The notes under the pieces: generated by a model
The model's database searches: none
The model's input: only the letters and a program-made list of their open reading frames with translations
What the model was told of the DNA's origin: nothing
Made by a program: the position numbers and the translations under genes
Origin: Elusimicrobiota bacterium
GTDB lineage: Bacteria > Elusimicrobiota > Elusimicrobia > UBA1565 > UBA9628
NCBI GenBank assembly: GCA_030696455.1
Contig: JAUYSH010000036.1
Location: 21,275-85,274 of the forward strand
Length of the DNA: 64,000 nt
Direction: 5' to 3'
Shown: piece by piece, positions 17,872-28,136 of the stretch
Numbering within the stretch: position 1 is the first letter of the stretch
How the letters are laid out: each line of letters opens with the position of its first letter

Positions 17872-18927
17872 CTACCCCCGGTAGAAAGAAGAGGCGCGCC
17901 AGGCGTCGGCGGCGCCGCGACCGTACGCCTTCAGGCAGCCGGCGGCGGGGATCGCGAGGATCATGCCGGGCATGCCTCCCCACCCGCCGCCGATGATGAG
18001 CGCCACGATCGTCTCGACGGGAGACAGTCCCACCTTGTCGCCGACGATCCGGGGCGTGATCACGAAGCCCTCGAGCGTCTGCGCGACCCCGAACAGCGCG
18101 AGCACGCCGACCACCGACCCCCACCCCGAGAAATCGACGGCGGTCATGACGAGAGAGGTGCTCAGCCCCAGGAAAACGCCGAGGTAGGGCACGATGTTGA
18201 GCAGGCCGGAGAGCAGCCCGATCAGGATGCCGAAGCGGATGCCCAGGAGGCTCAGGCCCGCGGCGTAGATGACCGCGAGGATGAGGGCCACCGTGATCTG
18301 GCCGCGGATATAGCCCGAGAACACGCGGTCGGTCTCGGAGAGCCAGCGGTTCGCCGCGGCGCGGTGGCGCGGAGGGACGAAGCTCAGCAGGCGCGGACGG
18401 AACAGGTCGATGTCGCGCAGGAAATAATAGAAGACGACGGGCACGATGACGAGGTTGAGCAGGCCCGTCAAGGTCCCCGCCACCCCGGAGAAGAAGCGGC
18501 CCGCGAACAAGCCGACCGGCGCCAGCGCCGCGACCGAGAGGCCCGTGAGCCAGCTCTTGAGCTGCTCCAGGAGAGCGGCCTTGTCGGCCGGCAGGCGCAC
18601 GCCGAACGGCTCGAGCCGGCCGGACAGGCGGTCGTACGCCGCCGCGGCGTAATCCGGGAAGTCGAGGGCGAACTGCCGCGCCTCCGAGACGAGCGTGGGG
18701 ATGACGAGCCCCACCGCGGCGACCGCGAGGAGGGCCACGCCCGACAGGATCAGGATCACCGCGGCGTCCCGGGACAGCTTGCGGCGCTGCAGCCAATCGG
18801 CCAGCGGGTCGAAGGCGTACGCCAACGCGAAGCCGAAGAAGACCGGGAACAAGGTGTCGAAGAGGGCCCAGCCCAGCAGGAGCGCGGCCGCCGCGCCCGC
18901 GACGGCCGCCGCCGTCGCCCGGTTCAT
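17872..18927 (-). CDS. AI-2E family transporter
   Basis: PerM/AI-2E pattern: ALAYAFDPLADWLQRR, NIVPYLGVFLG, ITPRIVGDKVGLSPVETIVALIIGGGWGGMPGMILAIPAAG. Confidence 0.88.
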   Translation of the reverse strand: MNRATAAAVAGAAAALLLGWALFDTLFPVFFGFALAYAFDPLADWLQRRKLSRDAAVILILSGVALLAVAAVGLVIPTLVSEARQFALDFPDYAAAAYDRLSGRLEPFGVRLPADKAALLEQLKSWLTGLSVAALAPVGLFAGRFFSGVAGTLTGLLNLVIVPVVFYYFLRDIDLFRPRLLSFVPPRHRAAANRWLSETDRVFSGYIRGQITVALILAVIYAAGLSLLGIRFGILIGLLSGLLNIVPYLGVFLGLSTSLVMTAVDFSGWGSVVGVLALFGVAQTLEGFVITPRIVGDKVGLSPVETIVALIIGGGWGGMPGMILAIPAAGCLKAYGRGAADAWRASSFYRG

Positions 18928-18997
18928 CGTTCGTCTCCGCCGTGGACGTGGATCATATGGTAGTTAACTTCTCTTGAGAGACCGCCCGCAAGCACCG

Positions 18998-19654
18998 TCA
19001 GCGAGGGCGGGGCACGGAAAACGGCAGCATGCGCTTCCCCGGGAGGAAAGGCCCCGACGTCTTCTCATAGACGCTCACGTGCTGGGCCATCCACATCAGG
19101 GGGATCGGCGCGGCCCGGAAGACCTCGAAGATCCTGCCCGTCCGGGGCCGGTCGTAGATGAAGCCCCGGTCCGCGAGGCGTTTGACCCAATAGCGCTTCG
19201 GCTGCTCGTTGACGTGGTGATGCCCTCCCTGATGCGGGGGCGCGGCGGACATGACGAGGGTGTCGCTGAAGCGCACGAGGTTGTCCAGGAAGATGTCCGC
19301 CATCTCCTCGGGGATGTGCTCGGCGACCTCAAGGCAAAGCGCGAAATCGAAACGGCCCCAGGTATTCTCGAAAGGCACCGTCAGGTCTTGGATGTGGACC
19401 GGGACCGGCAGCGCGTGCTCGGACGGCGCCAGGGCGCCGTCCAGCGAAAAAACCTCGACCCCCTTGCGCGCGAAGGCGTGCGAGTACAGCCCGCACCCGC
19501 AGCCGAGGTCGGCGACGCGCTTGGGCTTGAATTCGGCGATCAGGGCCACGGCGATAGCCTCCGCCGAGCGCATGTAGGGCTCGTTGCCCTTCCCCCATTC
19601 CGCGAAGAAGGCCGCGTCGTAGATGACATCCAGGTCCGGCATCATGCGGAGCAC
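18998..19654 (-). CDS. Class I SAM-dependent methyltransferase
   Basis: RVADLGCGCGLYSHAFARKG; FDFALCLEVAEHI. Confidence 0.8.
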   Translation of the reverse strand: MLRMMPDLDVIYDAAFFAEWGKGNEPYMRSAEAIAVALIAEFKPKRVADLGCGCGLYSHAFARKGVEVFSLDGALAPSEHALPVPVHIQDLTVPFENTWGRFDFALCLEVAEHIPEEMADIFLDNLVRFSDTLVMSAAPPHQGGHHHVNEQPKRYWVKRLADRGFIYDRPRTGRIFEVFRAAPIPLMWMAQHVSVYEKTSGPFLPGKRMLPFSVPRPR

Positions 19655-19974
19655 TCGACGCAGAGCGGGGTTTCCGGAAGAGCCTCGAGGCGAGCCTCAG
19701 GGATCGGGTTCTTGCAGCCCACGCAGGCGCCGTAGGTCCCGCTCTCGATCGCGGCCAAGGCGCGACGCACCATCTCCAGACGCTGGCGGACGTTCGCCTG
19801 AAGGCTCAGCGATATCTCCTGGGACTGCAGCGCGTCGGCGCGCGACAAGCGCCCGATGGATTCATCGAGGGAGACCGCGGCGGTCCCGTCCCGCCCCGAG
19901 CTCAGCGAAGCCTCCATTTCCCGCGCGAGGCGCTCCAGGATGAGTTTGAATCGATCTGATTTGTCTTTTGGCAT
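19642..19974 (-). CDS. TraR/DksA family zinc finger protein
   Basis: ALAAIESGTYGACVGCKNPIPEARLEALPETPLCVEC. Confidence 0.9.
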   Translation of the reverse strand: MPKDKSDRFKLILERLAREMEASLSSGRDGTAAVSLDESIGRLSRADALQSQEISLSLQANVRQRLEMVRRALAAIESGTYGACVGCKNPIPEARLEALPETPLCVECSA

Positions 19975-20140
19975 ACCGATGGGATCAAGGACGGAAGAGC
20001 GAAGGCGGGCGCTCACGCTCTCGAGCGGAAGGGAACTGCGTGGAAGTGATTTTAACATAAGAATGCCGGTCAACGCTTCTTCACAAATCCGTTCTCCCCG
20101 CGCGATGGCACGCGCGCGACGCGCGAGCTACGATACCGCC

Positions 20141-20839
20141 ATGAAAACCAACACCGCCGAGCGGCCGTCGTCGCGCCGGGAAGACGTGTTCGCGAAGTAC
20201 GCGGGCAAGAACGTGATCGCGGTCGGGGCGCATCCGGACGACATCGAGCTCGGCTGCGGGGGCACCCTGGCGCGCCTGGTCCGCGCCGGGGCGCGCGTGA
20301 CGATGGTCGTCGTGAGCATCCCCAGCAACGTCCGCACCCGCCGCCGTGAGGCGATCAAGGCCGCGAAGGTGCTCGGCTGCGATATCCGTTTCCTGAACCC
20401 CGACCGGCCCTCGCGCGTGGAGGATCTGAAGACGCATCAGCTCGTGGGCATGCTGGACTCCGTGGTCAAGGAGCTTCAGCCCGCGGCGATGTTCACGCAC
20501 AGCCTGAGCGGCCTCCATCTCGACCACAAGCTGACCCACGAGGCCTGCATGTCGAGCAAGCGCCTGCGCTTCTTCGACGTCTTCTGCTATTCGCCGACGG
20601 ACACCCACGCCGTGAACATCCCGTTCTTCGCCGACGTGTGGGTCGACACCTTCGACACGATCGAGGTGAAGATGAAGGCGATCCAGGCCCACGCGAGCCG
20701 GTTCAAGGAGCGGGGCCTGACTCCGGAGCGCTACCGCGACATCGACGTCCACATGGGCCGGCTCGTCGGACTCGAATGCGCCGAGGGCTTCGAGGTCGGC
20801 CGCATGAGGGTCGACCGCCGGACGGCGGGCGACGCCTAG
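20141..20839 (+). CDS. PIG-L family deacetylase
   Basis: VIAVGAHPDDIELGCGGTLARLVRAGARVTMVV; HLDHKLTHEA. Confidence 0.92.
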   Translation: MKTNTAERPSSRREDVFAKYAGKNVIAVGAHPDDIELGCGGTLARLVRAGARVTMVVVSIPSNVRTRRREAIKAAKVLGCDIRFLNPDRPSRVEDLKTHQLVGMLDSVVKELQPAAMFTHSLSGLHLDHKLTHEACMSSKRLRFFDVFCYSPTDTHAVNIPFFADVWVDTFDTIEVKMKAIQAHASRFKERGLTPERYRDIDVHMGRLVGLECAEGFEVGRMRVDRRTAGDA

Positions 20840-20846
20840 GCCCGGC

Positions 20847-21707
20847 TCACCGCTTCTCCCACAGCGCGCGGCGAGCGGCCGGGGCGAGCAGGAACAGCTC
20901 GCGATGGCGCGCGGGAACGCGTGCCAGGCTCCGCTCCGATATGGCCAGGCGCGGGAAGACGTCGGCCGTGTTCGGGTCGCGGAACCAGGAGCGCGTGAAC
21001 ACGAACATCAGCACGGGGCGCGGCTCGGCGGTGAGGTTGGGCATCCCGCCGTGGAAGGTGCGATAGTCGAAGAAGAACGAGCGGCCGAAAGCGCCGGTCA
21101 TGCGCTCGACGGGGAACTTGCGGGCGATCTCCCGCTCCCCGGGCGGCCGGGCGCGCAGCGCCAGGCGGTGCGAGCCGGGCCAGATGGCGGTGGGGCCGTT
21201 CTCCTCGGTCATGCCGCACAGCGGCACGCACAGCGTGACGGCGTAAGGCGGAAGCTCCGGCAGGCGGCCCTTGAAGCGGACCTTCCTCCCGGCGACGGAG
21301 CGGTCGAAGCGGATGGGCGCGTCGATGTGCTGATGCTGGCGGTAGGCGCCGGGCATCGCGATGACGGTCTCCAGGCTCGAGATGCGGTAGTCCTCGCCCA
21401 GCAAAGCCGCGAGCATCGCGCGAAGGGCGGGATTGGCGTAGAACGCCGGCTCCAGGAAAGGGCCTTCGAACGGCACGACGGCGGCGTAGCGGCCGGCGAT
21501 GTCGCGCACGAGGCCGCGGGCGCGCAGCTCCCCGGACGAATGCCGCCGCGCGATCTCGGCGCGAAGCCTCCGCAGCAACGGCAAGGGGAACAGATTGGCG
21601 AACGCGACCGCGCCGTCGCGATCCATCGCGGCGAGGACTTTCTTCAGCGTCCTGGAGGACGGCTGCTTGGCATCCTTCCTCGAGAATGCGATCGTCGCGA
21701 TGCTCAT
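20847..21707 (-). CDS. Phytanoyl-CoA dioxygenase (PhyH) family protein
   Basis: HQHIDAPI...GPTAIWPGSHRL...FFFDYRTFHGGMPNLTAEPRPVLMF. Confidence 0.75.
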   Translation of the reverse strand: MSIATIAFSRKDAKQPSSRTLKKVLAAMDRDGAVAFANLFPLPLLRRLRAEIARRHSSGELRARGLVRDIAGRYAAVVPFEGPFLEPAFYANPALRAMLAALLGEDYRISSLETVIAMPGAYRQHQHIDAPIRFDRSVAGRKVRFKGRLPELPPYAVTLCVPLCGMTEENGPTAIWPGSHRLALRARPPGEREIARKFPVERMTGAFGRSFFFDYRTFHGGMPNLTAEPRPVLMFVFTRSWFRDPNTADVFPRLAISERSLARVPARHRELFLLAPAARRALWEKR

Positions 21708-22987
21708 GCGTGGGCCGCCGCGTCCCGGCGCGCGAACCAGACCGTCGTGACCGCCGCCAGGACCGCCGTGGCCAGCAGCAAGGTCAGCATGCTCTGCCAG
21801 CCGCCCGGACGATCGATGATGACGCCGCCCGCGAACTGATAGAGCATGGCCGCGGCGTAGCCCGCCGCGTCGATGAGGCCGATCAGCACGCCGCAGTGCT
21901 TCCCGCCGTGCTCGATGGAGAACACGCTCATCGGCAGGTAGTAGGACGGCGCGACGGTCAGGCCGTAGAGGAACAGGACGACGACCGTGGCCGCGAACGC
22001 CGCCCCCGGCGTCAACGCGACGCGGCCCATGACGAACAGCGCGCCGAGGCACAGCGCGGACAGGGCGAGCATGCCTCCGAGCAGCGGGGCGCGTCCCGCG
22101 CGCGAGACGCGATCATAGAGCCAGCCGCCGGCGAGCAAAGCGGCGAAGCAACCGGCCGGGAACACCGAGGACGCCGTGGCGGCCTGGGCCGGGGAGATCG
22201 CCAAGGTCTCCTTCAGGTACAGCGGCAGGAAGCCGATGACCTCCATCAGCACCGTCGTGCACATGATGCTGACGCACATCAGCCAGACCCGCCCGCTGCG
22301 GGCGAAATATCGCAGCGCCTCGCCGAGGCCGGCGCCGTCGAGGCGATGCGGGCCGGCGGGACCGTCCGCGGCGACCGCGGGCGGAGGCAGGCCCGCGTCG
22401 GCCGGGCGGCCTTTGAGGAAGACGAAGATCAGGACCGCGACGGCGGCGGTCAGAAGACCGGCGGCGAAGAATATGCCGCGCCAGCTCATGCGCGCCAGCA
22501 AGGTCCCGAGCAGGAGCGTCGACAGCACCGAGCTCAGGCGTGAGCTCGTGGAGATCACGCCCCAGACCTTCCCGTAACGGTCCGGCTCGTACCAGGCCGC
22601 GATCAGCTTGGACATGGCGGGCCAGCCGGCGGCCGCGGCCATGAGCATCGTGAAGTTGAGAAAGCAGAACAGGGCGAAGCCGCCGGCGAGCCCGAAGGCG
22701 ACGGCCGCGGCCGCGGTGACCGACAGCGCCAGCAGGAACACCCTGCGCCCGCCGAGCCGGTCGGCGACCACCCCGCTGAGCAGCTTGCCCACGACCATCC
22801 CCGCGGTGCCCCAGCCCAGGACCGCCCCGAACATGGTCTTCGTGAGGCCGAGCTCCGGGTCGCCGACCATCGCGGGGCTGGCGACGTAGATCGCCGTCCG
22901 GGAGAGGATGAAGCCCATATACCCGACGTACATGCAGGCGAGCACGGCCAGCTCCCACCGGAGACGCCGGCGAGCCGTGTCCGTCAC
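21704..22987 (-). CDS. MFS transporter
   Basis: 12-TM-like; [22 protein letters not shown]. Confidence 0.88.
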   Translation of the reverse strand: MTDTARRRLRWELAVLACMYVGYMGFILSRTAIYVASPAMVGDPELGLTKTMFGAVLGWGTAGMVVGKLLSGVVADRLGGRRVFLLALSVTAAAAVAFGLAGGFALFCFLNFTMLMAAAAGWPAMSKLIAAWYEPDRYGKVWGVISTSSRLSSVLSTLLLGTLLARMSWRGIFFAAGLLTAAVAVLIFVFLKGRPADAGLPPPAVAADGPAGPHRLDGAGLGEALRYFARSGRVWLMCVSIMCTTVLMEVIGFLPLYLKETLAISPAQAATASSVFPAGCFAALLAGGWLYDRVSRAGRAPLLGGMLALSALCLGALFVMGRVALTPGAAFAATVVVLFLYGLTVAPSYYLPMSVFSIEHGGKHCGVLIGLIDAAGYAAAMLYQFAGGVIIDRPGGWQSMLTLLLATAVLAAVTTVWFARRDAAAHA

Positions 22988-23238
22988 TTGCGGCCGACGC
23001 GCAGGTCCGATTCCCGCTCGCGGTACAGGGCCAGCGCCGCGCCGATGACCCGCGTGCGAGGGATGAAGCCGTAGTTGGCGGGGTAGTGCGCCGAGCTGAA
23101 GAGGCTGCGGTCGACCCGGATCAGGCCGCTTTTCTTGTCCAGCTCGTATTTCGTCTTCGAGCCCTTCGGGACCTCGATGACCGCCGTCACTTCCGCCGGC
23201 GCGTCCGCGCCGGGCTCCACATCATGCCAGGGGTGCAT
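22984..23238 (-). pseudogene. Internally deleted inorganic pyrophosphatase (family I)
   Basis: [10 protein letters not shown]...[44 protein letters not shown] matches Ppa N-term, then jumps to a Ppa C-term-like [20 protein letters not shown] catalytic core absent. Confidence 0.75.
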
Positions 23239-23244
23239 GCCCCA

Positions 23245-23592
23245 TCATAGCGCATTCGGCGCGCAGTCGAAGGCGACGTACCAGTACTCGTCGACCTCGA
23301 AGGAGGCCTTCCCGCCGATCGGCATGTCCGCGCCGAACTTGCTCCGCGGCCCTTCCGCCGACACGGCGTAGTCGCCCGAGCAAAACTTCCGCATCTGTTG
23401 GTCGGCGTCCGCGCTCCGTGCCTTCTTGAAGGCTGCGGGCCCCGTGACCAGGTACCGGATGACGCCCCCTCGCCCCGGCTTCTCCGAGCCCGCCTTCAGG
23501 AGCTGGATCTTGTCGCCGCGGGTCTCCATCATATGAGCCTTGCACCCGGCGACGACGGAGGCGAGGAGCAGCAGGAGGAGGGATCGTTTCAT
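23245..23592 (-). CDS. Hypothetical lipoprotein
   Basis: MKRSLLLLLLASVVAGCKA lipobox. Confidence 0.6.
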   Translation of the reverse strand: MKRSLLLLLLASVVAGCKAHMMETRGDKIQLLKAGSEKPGRGGVIRYLVTGPAAFKKARSADADQQMRKFCSGDYAVSAEGPRSKFGADMPIGGKASFEVDEYWYVAFDCAPNAL

Positions 23593-23672
23593 GGACTCAA
23601 GGTTAGCCCCCCTTCCCGAAAATTTCAAGAGGACGCCTGGACAATCCTCCGATGGGAGTATATCCTCCCACG

Positions 23673-24362
23673 ATGCTCCGGCCGATCGCCCTCCTCCTCC
23701 TCCTCGCCGCCGTCCTCGTGACGGCCGGCTGCCGCATGACCGTGAGGCTGGTGAAGGGCACGGTGAAGACGACGGCGCAGGCGACGTACGGCACGGCCAA
23801 GGTCGCCACCAAGGTCGCCTACGGCACGGCCGTCGTCGCGGGCGGGCTGATCAAGGACTTCGGCTACTACGCCGCGAGGAAGGCCTTCTACGAGAAGCAC
23901 CATGACGCCGGAGACCTTCCCTCCGCTCCGGTCAAGCGCGTGGTCGGCCGGCGCTATCCGAAGCTCCCGGTTTATCAGGGCGACTACCGCTGGCCCCTCG
24001 CCGCGGGGATCGTCAGCTCAGAGTTCGGACGCCGGTGGAACCGGCCTCACGAGGGCCTCGATATCGCCGCCGACGAGGGCGAGCCCGTGTTCGCGTCCGC
24101 GGCCGGCGAGGTCCTGTACGCGAACAACCGCATGCGCGGCTACGGCAACGTCGTCATCCTGCGCCACGACGCCCAGGTCACCACGCTCTACGCCCACAAC
24201 CAGTCCTTAAAGGTCCGCCTCGGGGAGAAGGTGGAGCAGGGTCAGGTGATCGCCCTGCTGGGAAGCACCGGACGCTCCACGGGGCCGCACATCCACTTCG
24301 AGATCCGGCGCGCCCGGACGGCGCTGAACCCGCGCAAGGTCCTGCCCAAGAGCCGCTTCTAA
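23673..24362 (+). CDS. M23 family metallopeptidase (lipoprotein)
   Basis: RWNRPHEGLDIAADEGEPVFASAAGEVLYA...GYGNVVILRHD...STGPHIHFEIRR. Confidence 0.92.
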   Translation: MLRPIALLLLLAAVLVTAGCRMTVRLVKGTVKTTAQATYGTAKVATKVAYGTAVVAGGLIKDFGYYAARKAFYEKHHDAGDLPSAPVKRVVGRRYPKLPVYQGDYRWPLAAGIVSSEFGRRWNRPHEGLDIAADEGEPVFASAAGEVLYANNRMRGYGNVVILRHDAQVTTLYAHNQSLKVRLGEKVEQGQVIALLGSTGRSTGPHIHFEIRRARTALNPRKVLPKSRF

Positions 24363-24649
24363 CCGTCCGACAGCGCGCCGTGCAGCGCTTCCTCGAACGC
24401 GGCGACGAACGCCCCCGCGGTCGGGTGATCGGCGCGCCGTCCGCTCCACCGTCCCGAGAGCACGCGGAACGCGACCGAGTCGTCGTTGACTTCCACGCGC
24501 ACGCGATGCCCCCGGATGAGGCAGAAGGGCGGCTCATGTGGCTCGTCCTTCTCGAGCTGCAGGTCGTCCTCGCCGATGCCGTGCCGGCGCAGGACGATGA
24601 GCGCCGTCTCGCGCAGGCGGGGCTCCAAAGCTTCGCCGGAGGATGTCAT
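24359..24649 (-). CDS. Hypothetical protein, 96 aa
   Basis: TAGACT exactly 6 bp upstream of ATG supports the start. Confidence 0.5.
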   Translation of the reverse strand: MTSSGEALEPRLRETALIVLRRHGIGEDDLQLEKDEPHEPPFCLIRGHRVRVEVNDDSVAFRVLSGRWSGRRADHPTAGAFVAAFEEALHGALSDG

Positions 24650-24666
24650 TCGGGGAGTCTAGGAAA

Positions 24667-25080
24667 TTAGGCGGAGGCGGAGGCGCCGGGTTCCATCAGT
24701 TCCCGGAGGCTCTTCACGATCCCGGCGTAATCATCCAGGTCCGACGGTTTCATCAAATAGCAGGCCGCGCCGAGGCTCATCGCCTCATTCCTGTCGGCCT
24801 CGTGGTCGGAGGAGGTGAAGATGGCGACCGGGATCTCTTTGAGCCGGGGGTCGCTCTTGATGCGACGAAGCAGCTCGAGCCCGTCCATGCGCGGCATCTT
24901 GATGTCCGTGAGGATCGCCCGCGGAAGAAGGCGGGCGGCCTCGCAGTCGGCGATCAGCAGATCGAGAGCGTCCTTGCCGTCCTTGGCGACGACGACCGGG
25001 ATCTCGAATTTCTGAAGCCGGAAGCCCAGCAAGGCCAGCTCGACGTCGTCGCCGTCGTCTTCGACGAAGAGAAGGCTCAT
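24667..25080 (-). CDS. Response regulator receiver domain protein (Rcp/CheY type)
   Basis: LLFVEDDGDDVELALLG...ILTDIKMPRMDGLELLRRIK...FTSS...K. Confidence 0.88.
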   Translation of the reverse strand: MSLLFVEDDGDDVELALLGFRLQKFEIPVVVAKDGKDALDLLIADCEAARLLPRAILTDIKMPRMDGLELLRRIKSDPRLKEIPVAIFTSSDHEADRNEAMSLGAACYLMKPSDLDDYAGIVKSLRELMEPGASASA

Positions 25081-26762
25081 ATTTCGGTGTTGAGGGTGAA
25101 GAAGAAGGTGGCGCCCTTCTCGATGCCCCCCTCGGCCCACACCCGTCCGTGATGGCGATGGATGATCCGTTCGACTAGACCCAAGCCGACGCCCGTGCCG
25201 GGAAAATCCTCCTCGGGATGAAGCCGCTGGAAGGTCCCGAACAGCTTATGCGCGAACTGCATGTCGAAGCCCGCGCCGTCATCCCGGACGAAATAGGCCG
25301 GAGCCTCCCCGATCGTCGTCACGCCGAACTCGATGCGCGCGGCCGCATGCTTGCTCGTGAACTTCCAGGCGTTGGCGAACAGGTTCCGGAGAGCGATGGC
25401 GAGAAGCTCGCGATCCCCCCGTGCGCGCATGCCGCCGGCGATCACGACCTCGACCTTCCGCTCCGGCTCGCTCTTGCGCAGCTCATCGAGAGCCGCTCGC
25501 GCGATCTCGCTGAGGTCGCAGTCGACCTCGGCCAGGGGCTTGCGCGTGACCCGCGCGAGCTTGAGCTGGTCGTCGATCAAGCCCTGCATCTTGGCGGCGG
25601 CCGCCCGGATGGTGTCGAGATAGCGCTGCTCCTCTGGATTGAGCTTGCCTTCCGCGCTCTTGATGACCGCGTCGCTGAAGGCCGCGATCTTCCTCAACGG
25701 GGCCCGCAGATCGTGCGAAGCGGAATAGGCGAAGGTCTCCAGCTCCTTGTTCACCTCGGTCAGCCGAGAGGTCCTATCCTTGACCTTGGTCTCGAGCTCG
25801 TGCTTGACGTCCTGGGCCTCGATCCGCTTCCGCCGGCGTTCCGTGACGTCGACGACGGTCCCGATGAGACGGTCCGCTCCGCCGTGCCGCCGGCGCGCAT
25901 CGTCCACGAAAGCCCTCGCTTTCGCGAGGACCCAGCGCTCGCCGCCGCCCCGGATGGGGATCCGGAACTGCATGTCCCCGTCGACGGCGTCGGGGAGCAG
26001 GGCGCGTTCGAACATCGCCGCGACCGTCTGACGTTCCTCGGGATGGATCCCCCTGAGGAACTGTTCGAAGCTGACGGATTCGGGGTCGTCCCCGAGCTCG
26101 AAGAGCTCCGCGGCGCGCTTCGAGACCGTCATGGTCTTCTTGGCGACGTCGTAGTCCCAGGTGCCGAGCCCGGTGGAATCCCCCGCCAGACGCAGGCGTT
26201 CCTCGCTGTCGCGCAGCAGCTCGTCCTTCTTCTTGCGGGAGGTGTCGTCGCGGATCAGCTTCACGAAGCCCCGCACCTCGTCGTTCTCATCCTTCAACGG
26301 AAAGGACAAACCGTAGCACCAGAGGCGCCGTCCGTCCTTGCAGACGTGCCAGCGCTCATCGTCTTGCCGGCCTTTTTCGAGCGCCGTGGCGAACTCCTGC
26401 TTGTCGATGCCTTTCTCGATGTCCTCGGGCGTGAAAAGCAAGGTGACGCTCTGACCGATGATCTCGCCCTCGGTGTAGCCGAACATCGCCGCCGCGGGGC
26501 CGCTCCAGCTGCTGATCACGCGATCCTTATCCATCGTGATGAGGGCGTATTCGTTAAGGCTTTCGACCGCCAGACGGAAGAAATCCGGCACACCGCGGAA
26601 GGTCCGGTGGCGGCCGCCCTTGGATCTGTCGGACAAGCGGGAGGTGAACCAGCCTCGAGCCTGCCGGCTGGCCGACTGCTCTTCGGGTCTGCCCGAGAAT
26701 CGCGAGGAGAACCAGACCCTCAATCGTCGCGCACGTGATTGCTTTGCAGGCGTTTCCATCAT
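25077..26762 (-). CDS. PAS-domain sensor histidine kinase
   Basis: Two PAS regions; FAYSASHDLRAPLRKI H-box; GVGLGLVERIIHRHHGRVWAEGG; start MMETPAKQ rather than longer ORF. Confidence 0.9.
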   Translation of the reverse strand: MMETPAKQSRARRLRVWFSSRFSGRPEEQSASRQARGWFTSRLSDRSKGGRHRTFRGVPDFFRLAVESLNEYALITMDKDRVISSWSGPAAAMFGYTEGEIIGQSVTLLFTPEDIEKGIDKQEFATALEKGRQDDERWHVCKDGRRLWCYGLSFPLKDENDEVRGFVKLIRDDTSRKKKDELLRDSEERLRLAGDSTGLGTWDYDVAKKTMTVSKRAAELFELGDDPESVSFEQFLRGIHPEERQTVAAMFERALLPDAVDGDMQFRIPIRGGGERWVLAKARAFVDDARRRHGGADRLIGTVVDVTERRRKRIEAQDVKHELETKVKDRTSRLTEVNKELETFAYSASHDLRAPLRKIAAFSDAVIKSAEGKLNPEEQRYLDTIRAAAAKMQGLIDDQLKLARVTRKPLAEVDCDLSEIARAALDELRKSEPERKVEVVIAGGMRARGDRELLAIALRNLFANAWKFTSKHAAARIEFGVTTIGEAPAYFVRDDGAGFDMQFAHKLFGTFQRLHPEEDFPGTGVGLGLVERIIHRHHGRVWAEGGIEKGATFFFTLNTEI

Positions 26763-26939
26763 CGGCTCCCACTCCCTTGCAGTGTAGCACCCTGGCTCCG
26801 CTCGACGAAGAACCGGACCGCGACGCCCTTGTCCCGTTTTCGTGACGGGGCGGCGCACGGGCGGCGCAAAGACCTTGCAGGGCGGCAATAGGCTCTTCCC
26901 GGCTATCTTCGTATGCTCGGGAAGACAAGGAGACTCCCG

Positions 26940-27359
26940 ATGAAGAATAACAGAAGTCTGATCTCGACCTGGCTGCTCGCCGCCGGCGCGGCCCTGCTCG
27001 CCGCGGGCTGCGCCGGCACGGAGACCCTCTCGGCCAGCCCGGCGCTGCCCGCCGCCGAAGGCACCGTCCGCTGCGCCAAGGCCGCCAACGACAACACCTC
27101 CATCGACCTGAAGGTGAAGCACCTGGCGAACCCGGACCGGCTCACGCCCCCGGCGGCGGTCTACGTCGTCTGGACGAAGACCGACAAGGACGCGGAGCCG
27201 CGCAACATCGGCGCCCTGACGGTGGACGAGAGCCTCACCGGCCGCCTGAAGACGGTCACGTCGCTGCGCCGCTTCGAGCTGTTCGTCACCGGCGAGGCGA
27301 CGGGGCAGGCGCCGTCTCCGTCCGGCGAGCCCGTGCTGTGGGCGAACTGCAGCCGCTAA
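26940..27359 (+). CDS. Hypothetical lipoprotein
   Basis: MKNNRSLISTWLLAAGAALLAAGCAG. Confidence 0.65.
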   Translation: MKNNRSLISTWLLAAGAALLAAGCAGTETLSASPALPAAEGTVRCAKAANDNTSIDLKVKHLANPDRLTPPAAVYVVWTKTDKDAEPRNIGALTVDESLTGRLKTVTSLRRFELFVTGEATGQAPSPSGEPVLWANCSR

Positions 27360-27362
27360 GGG

Positions 27363-28004
27363 CTACGGCTGGCGGCCGCGTCCGGGCTCGAGCTTGAGCA
27401 CCATGCCGGGACGCAGCTGGCGCGGGTTGCGGATGTCGTTGAGGGCGAGGATCGCCCTGACGGTGGTGCGGTGGCGGCTGGCGATCTTCCCCAGCACGTC
27501 GCCCTTGCGGACCGTGTAGCGCAGCAGCGAAGGCCCCGGGTTCCAATCCGCGACCTCGGCAAGGCGCGCGCGAAAGATGTCCCTGGAACCCTTGGGCACC
27601 CGGAATAGGAAGCCCGGACGATTCGGCTGGGTCGCCCAGTTGCGGACCTGGGGGTTGAGCCGCTGGATCTCCGTAAGCTCGACGCCGGCGGCCTTGGCGG
27701 CGGGCCCGCGATCCGAATCCGGGTTCGCCAGATTGATCACCAGCACCGGCAGCCGGTACCCGTCGACGGGAACCGTGCCGCTCTCGGTCACGACGAGCCC
27801 GATGCGGTCGGGCCGGGCTTCCTCGGGCAGGCCCTCGTGCTCGAGCCACCAGCACGCGTACCGGCTGCAGACCTCGGGCTGGCCCAGATCATGGACCGTG
27901 CAGCCGACCGGGCCGAGCAGCCGGCACCATACGCCGGCGGGCTTGTCCAACGCCGGCAAGGGGAAGACCTTGCAGCACTCGCGGCACTCGCCGCACGTCC
28001 GCAT
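27363..28004 (-). CDS. YkgJ-like Cys-cluster protein with C-terminal LysM domain
   Basis: CGECRECCKVFPLPALDKPAGVWCRLL..GCTVHD..CSRYACWWL; C-term YTVRKGDVLGKIASRHRTTVRAILALNDIRNPRQLRPGMVLKL. Confidence 0.75.
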   Translation of the reverse strand: MRTCGECRECCKVFPLPALDKPAGVWCRLLGPVGCTVHDLGQPEVCSRYACWWLEHEGLPEEARPDRIGLVVTESGTVPVDGYRLPVLVINLANPDSDRGPAAKAAGVELTEIQRLNPQVRNWATQPNRPGFLFRVPKGSRDIFRARLAEVADWNPGPSLLRYTVRKGDVLGKIASRHRTTVRAILALNDIRNPRQLRPGMVLKLEPGRGRQP

Positions 28005-28136
28005 GCGGATAGCTGAGCAAGTTCCGCGCGTCGGCGCTACGGCTCGGTTGATTGACCGTTACATCACGACCATGGTGAAGGCTCCCTTCTCCAGCTATAG
28101 CTATATGAGAGATAGGCCCTCCCCGGGAGGATCACC

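Noticed and set aside
23673-24362. Toxin role for M23 peptidase
   Set aside because: Ordinary lipoprotein cell-wall hydrolase layout.
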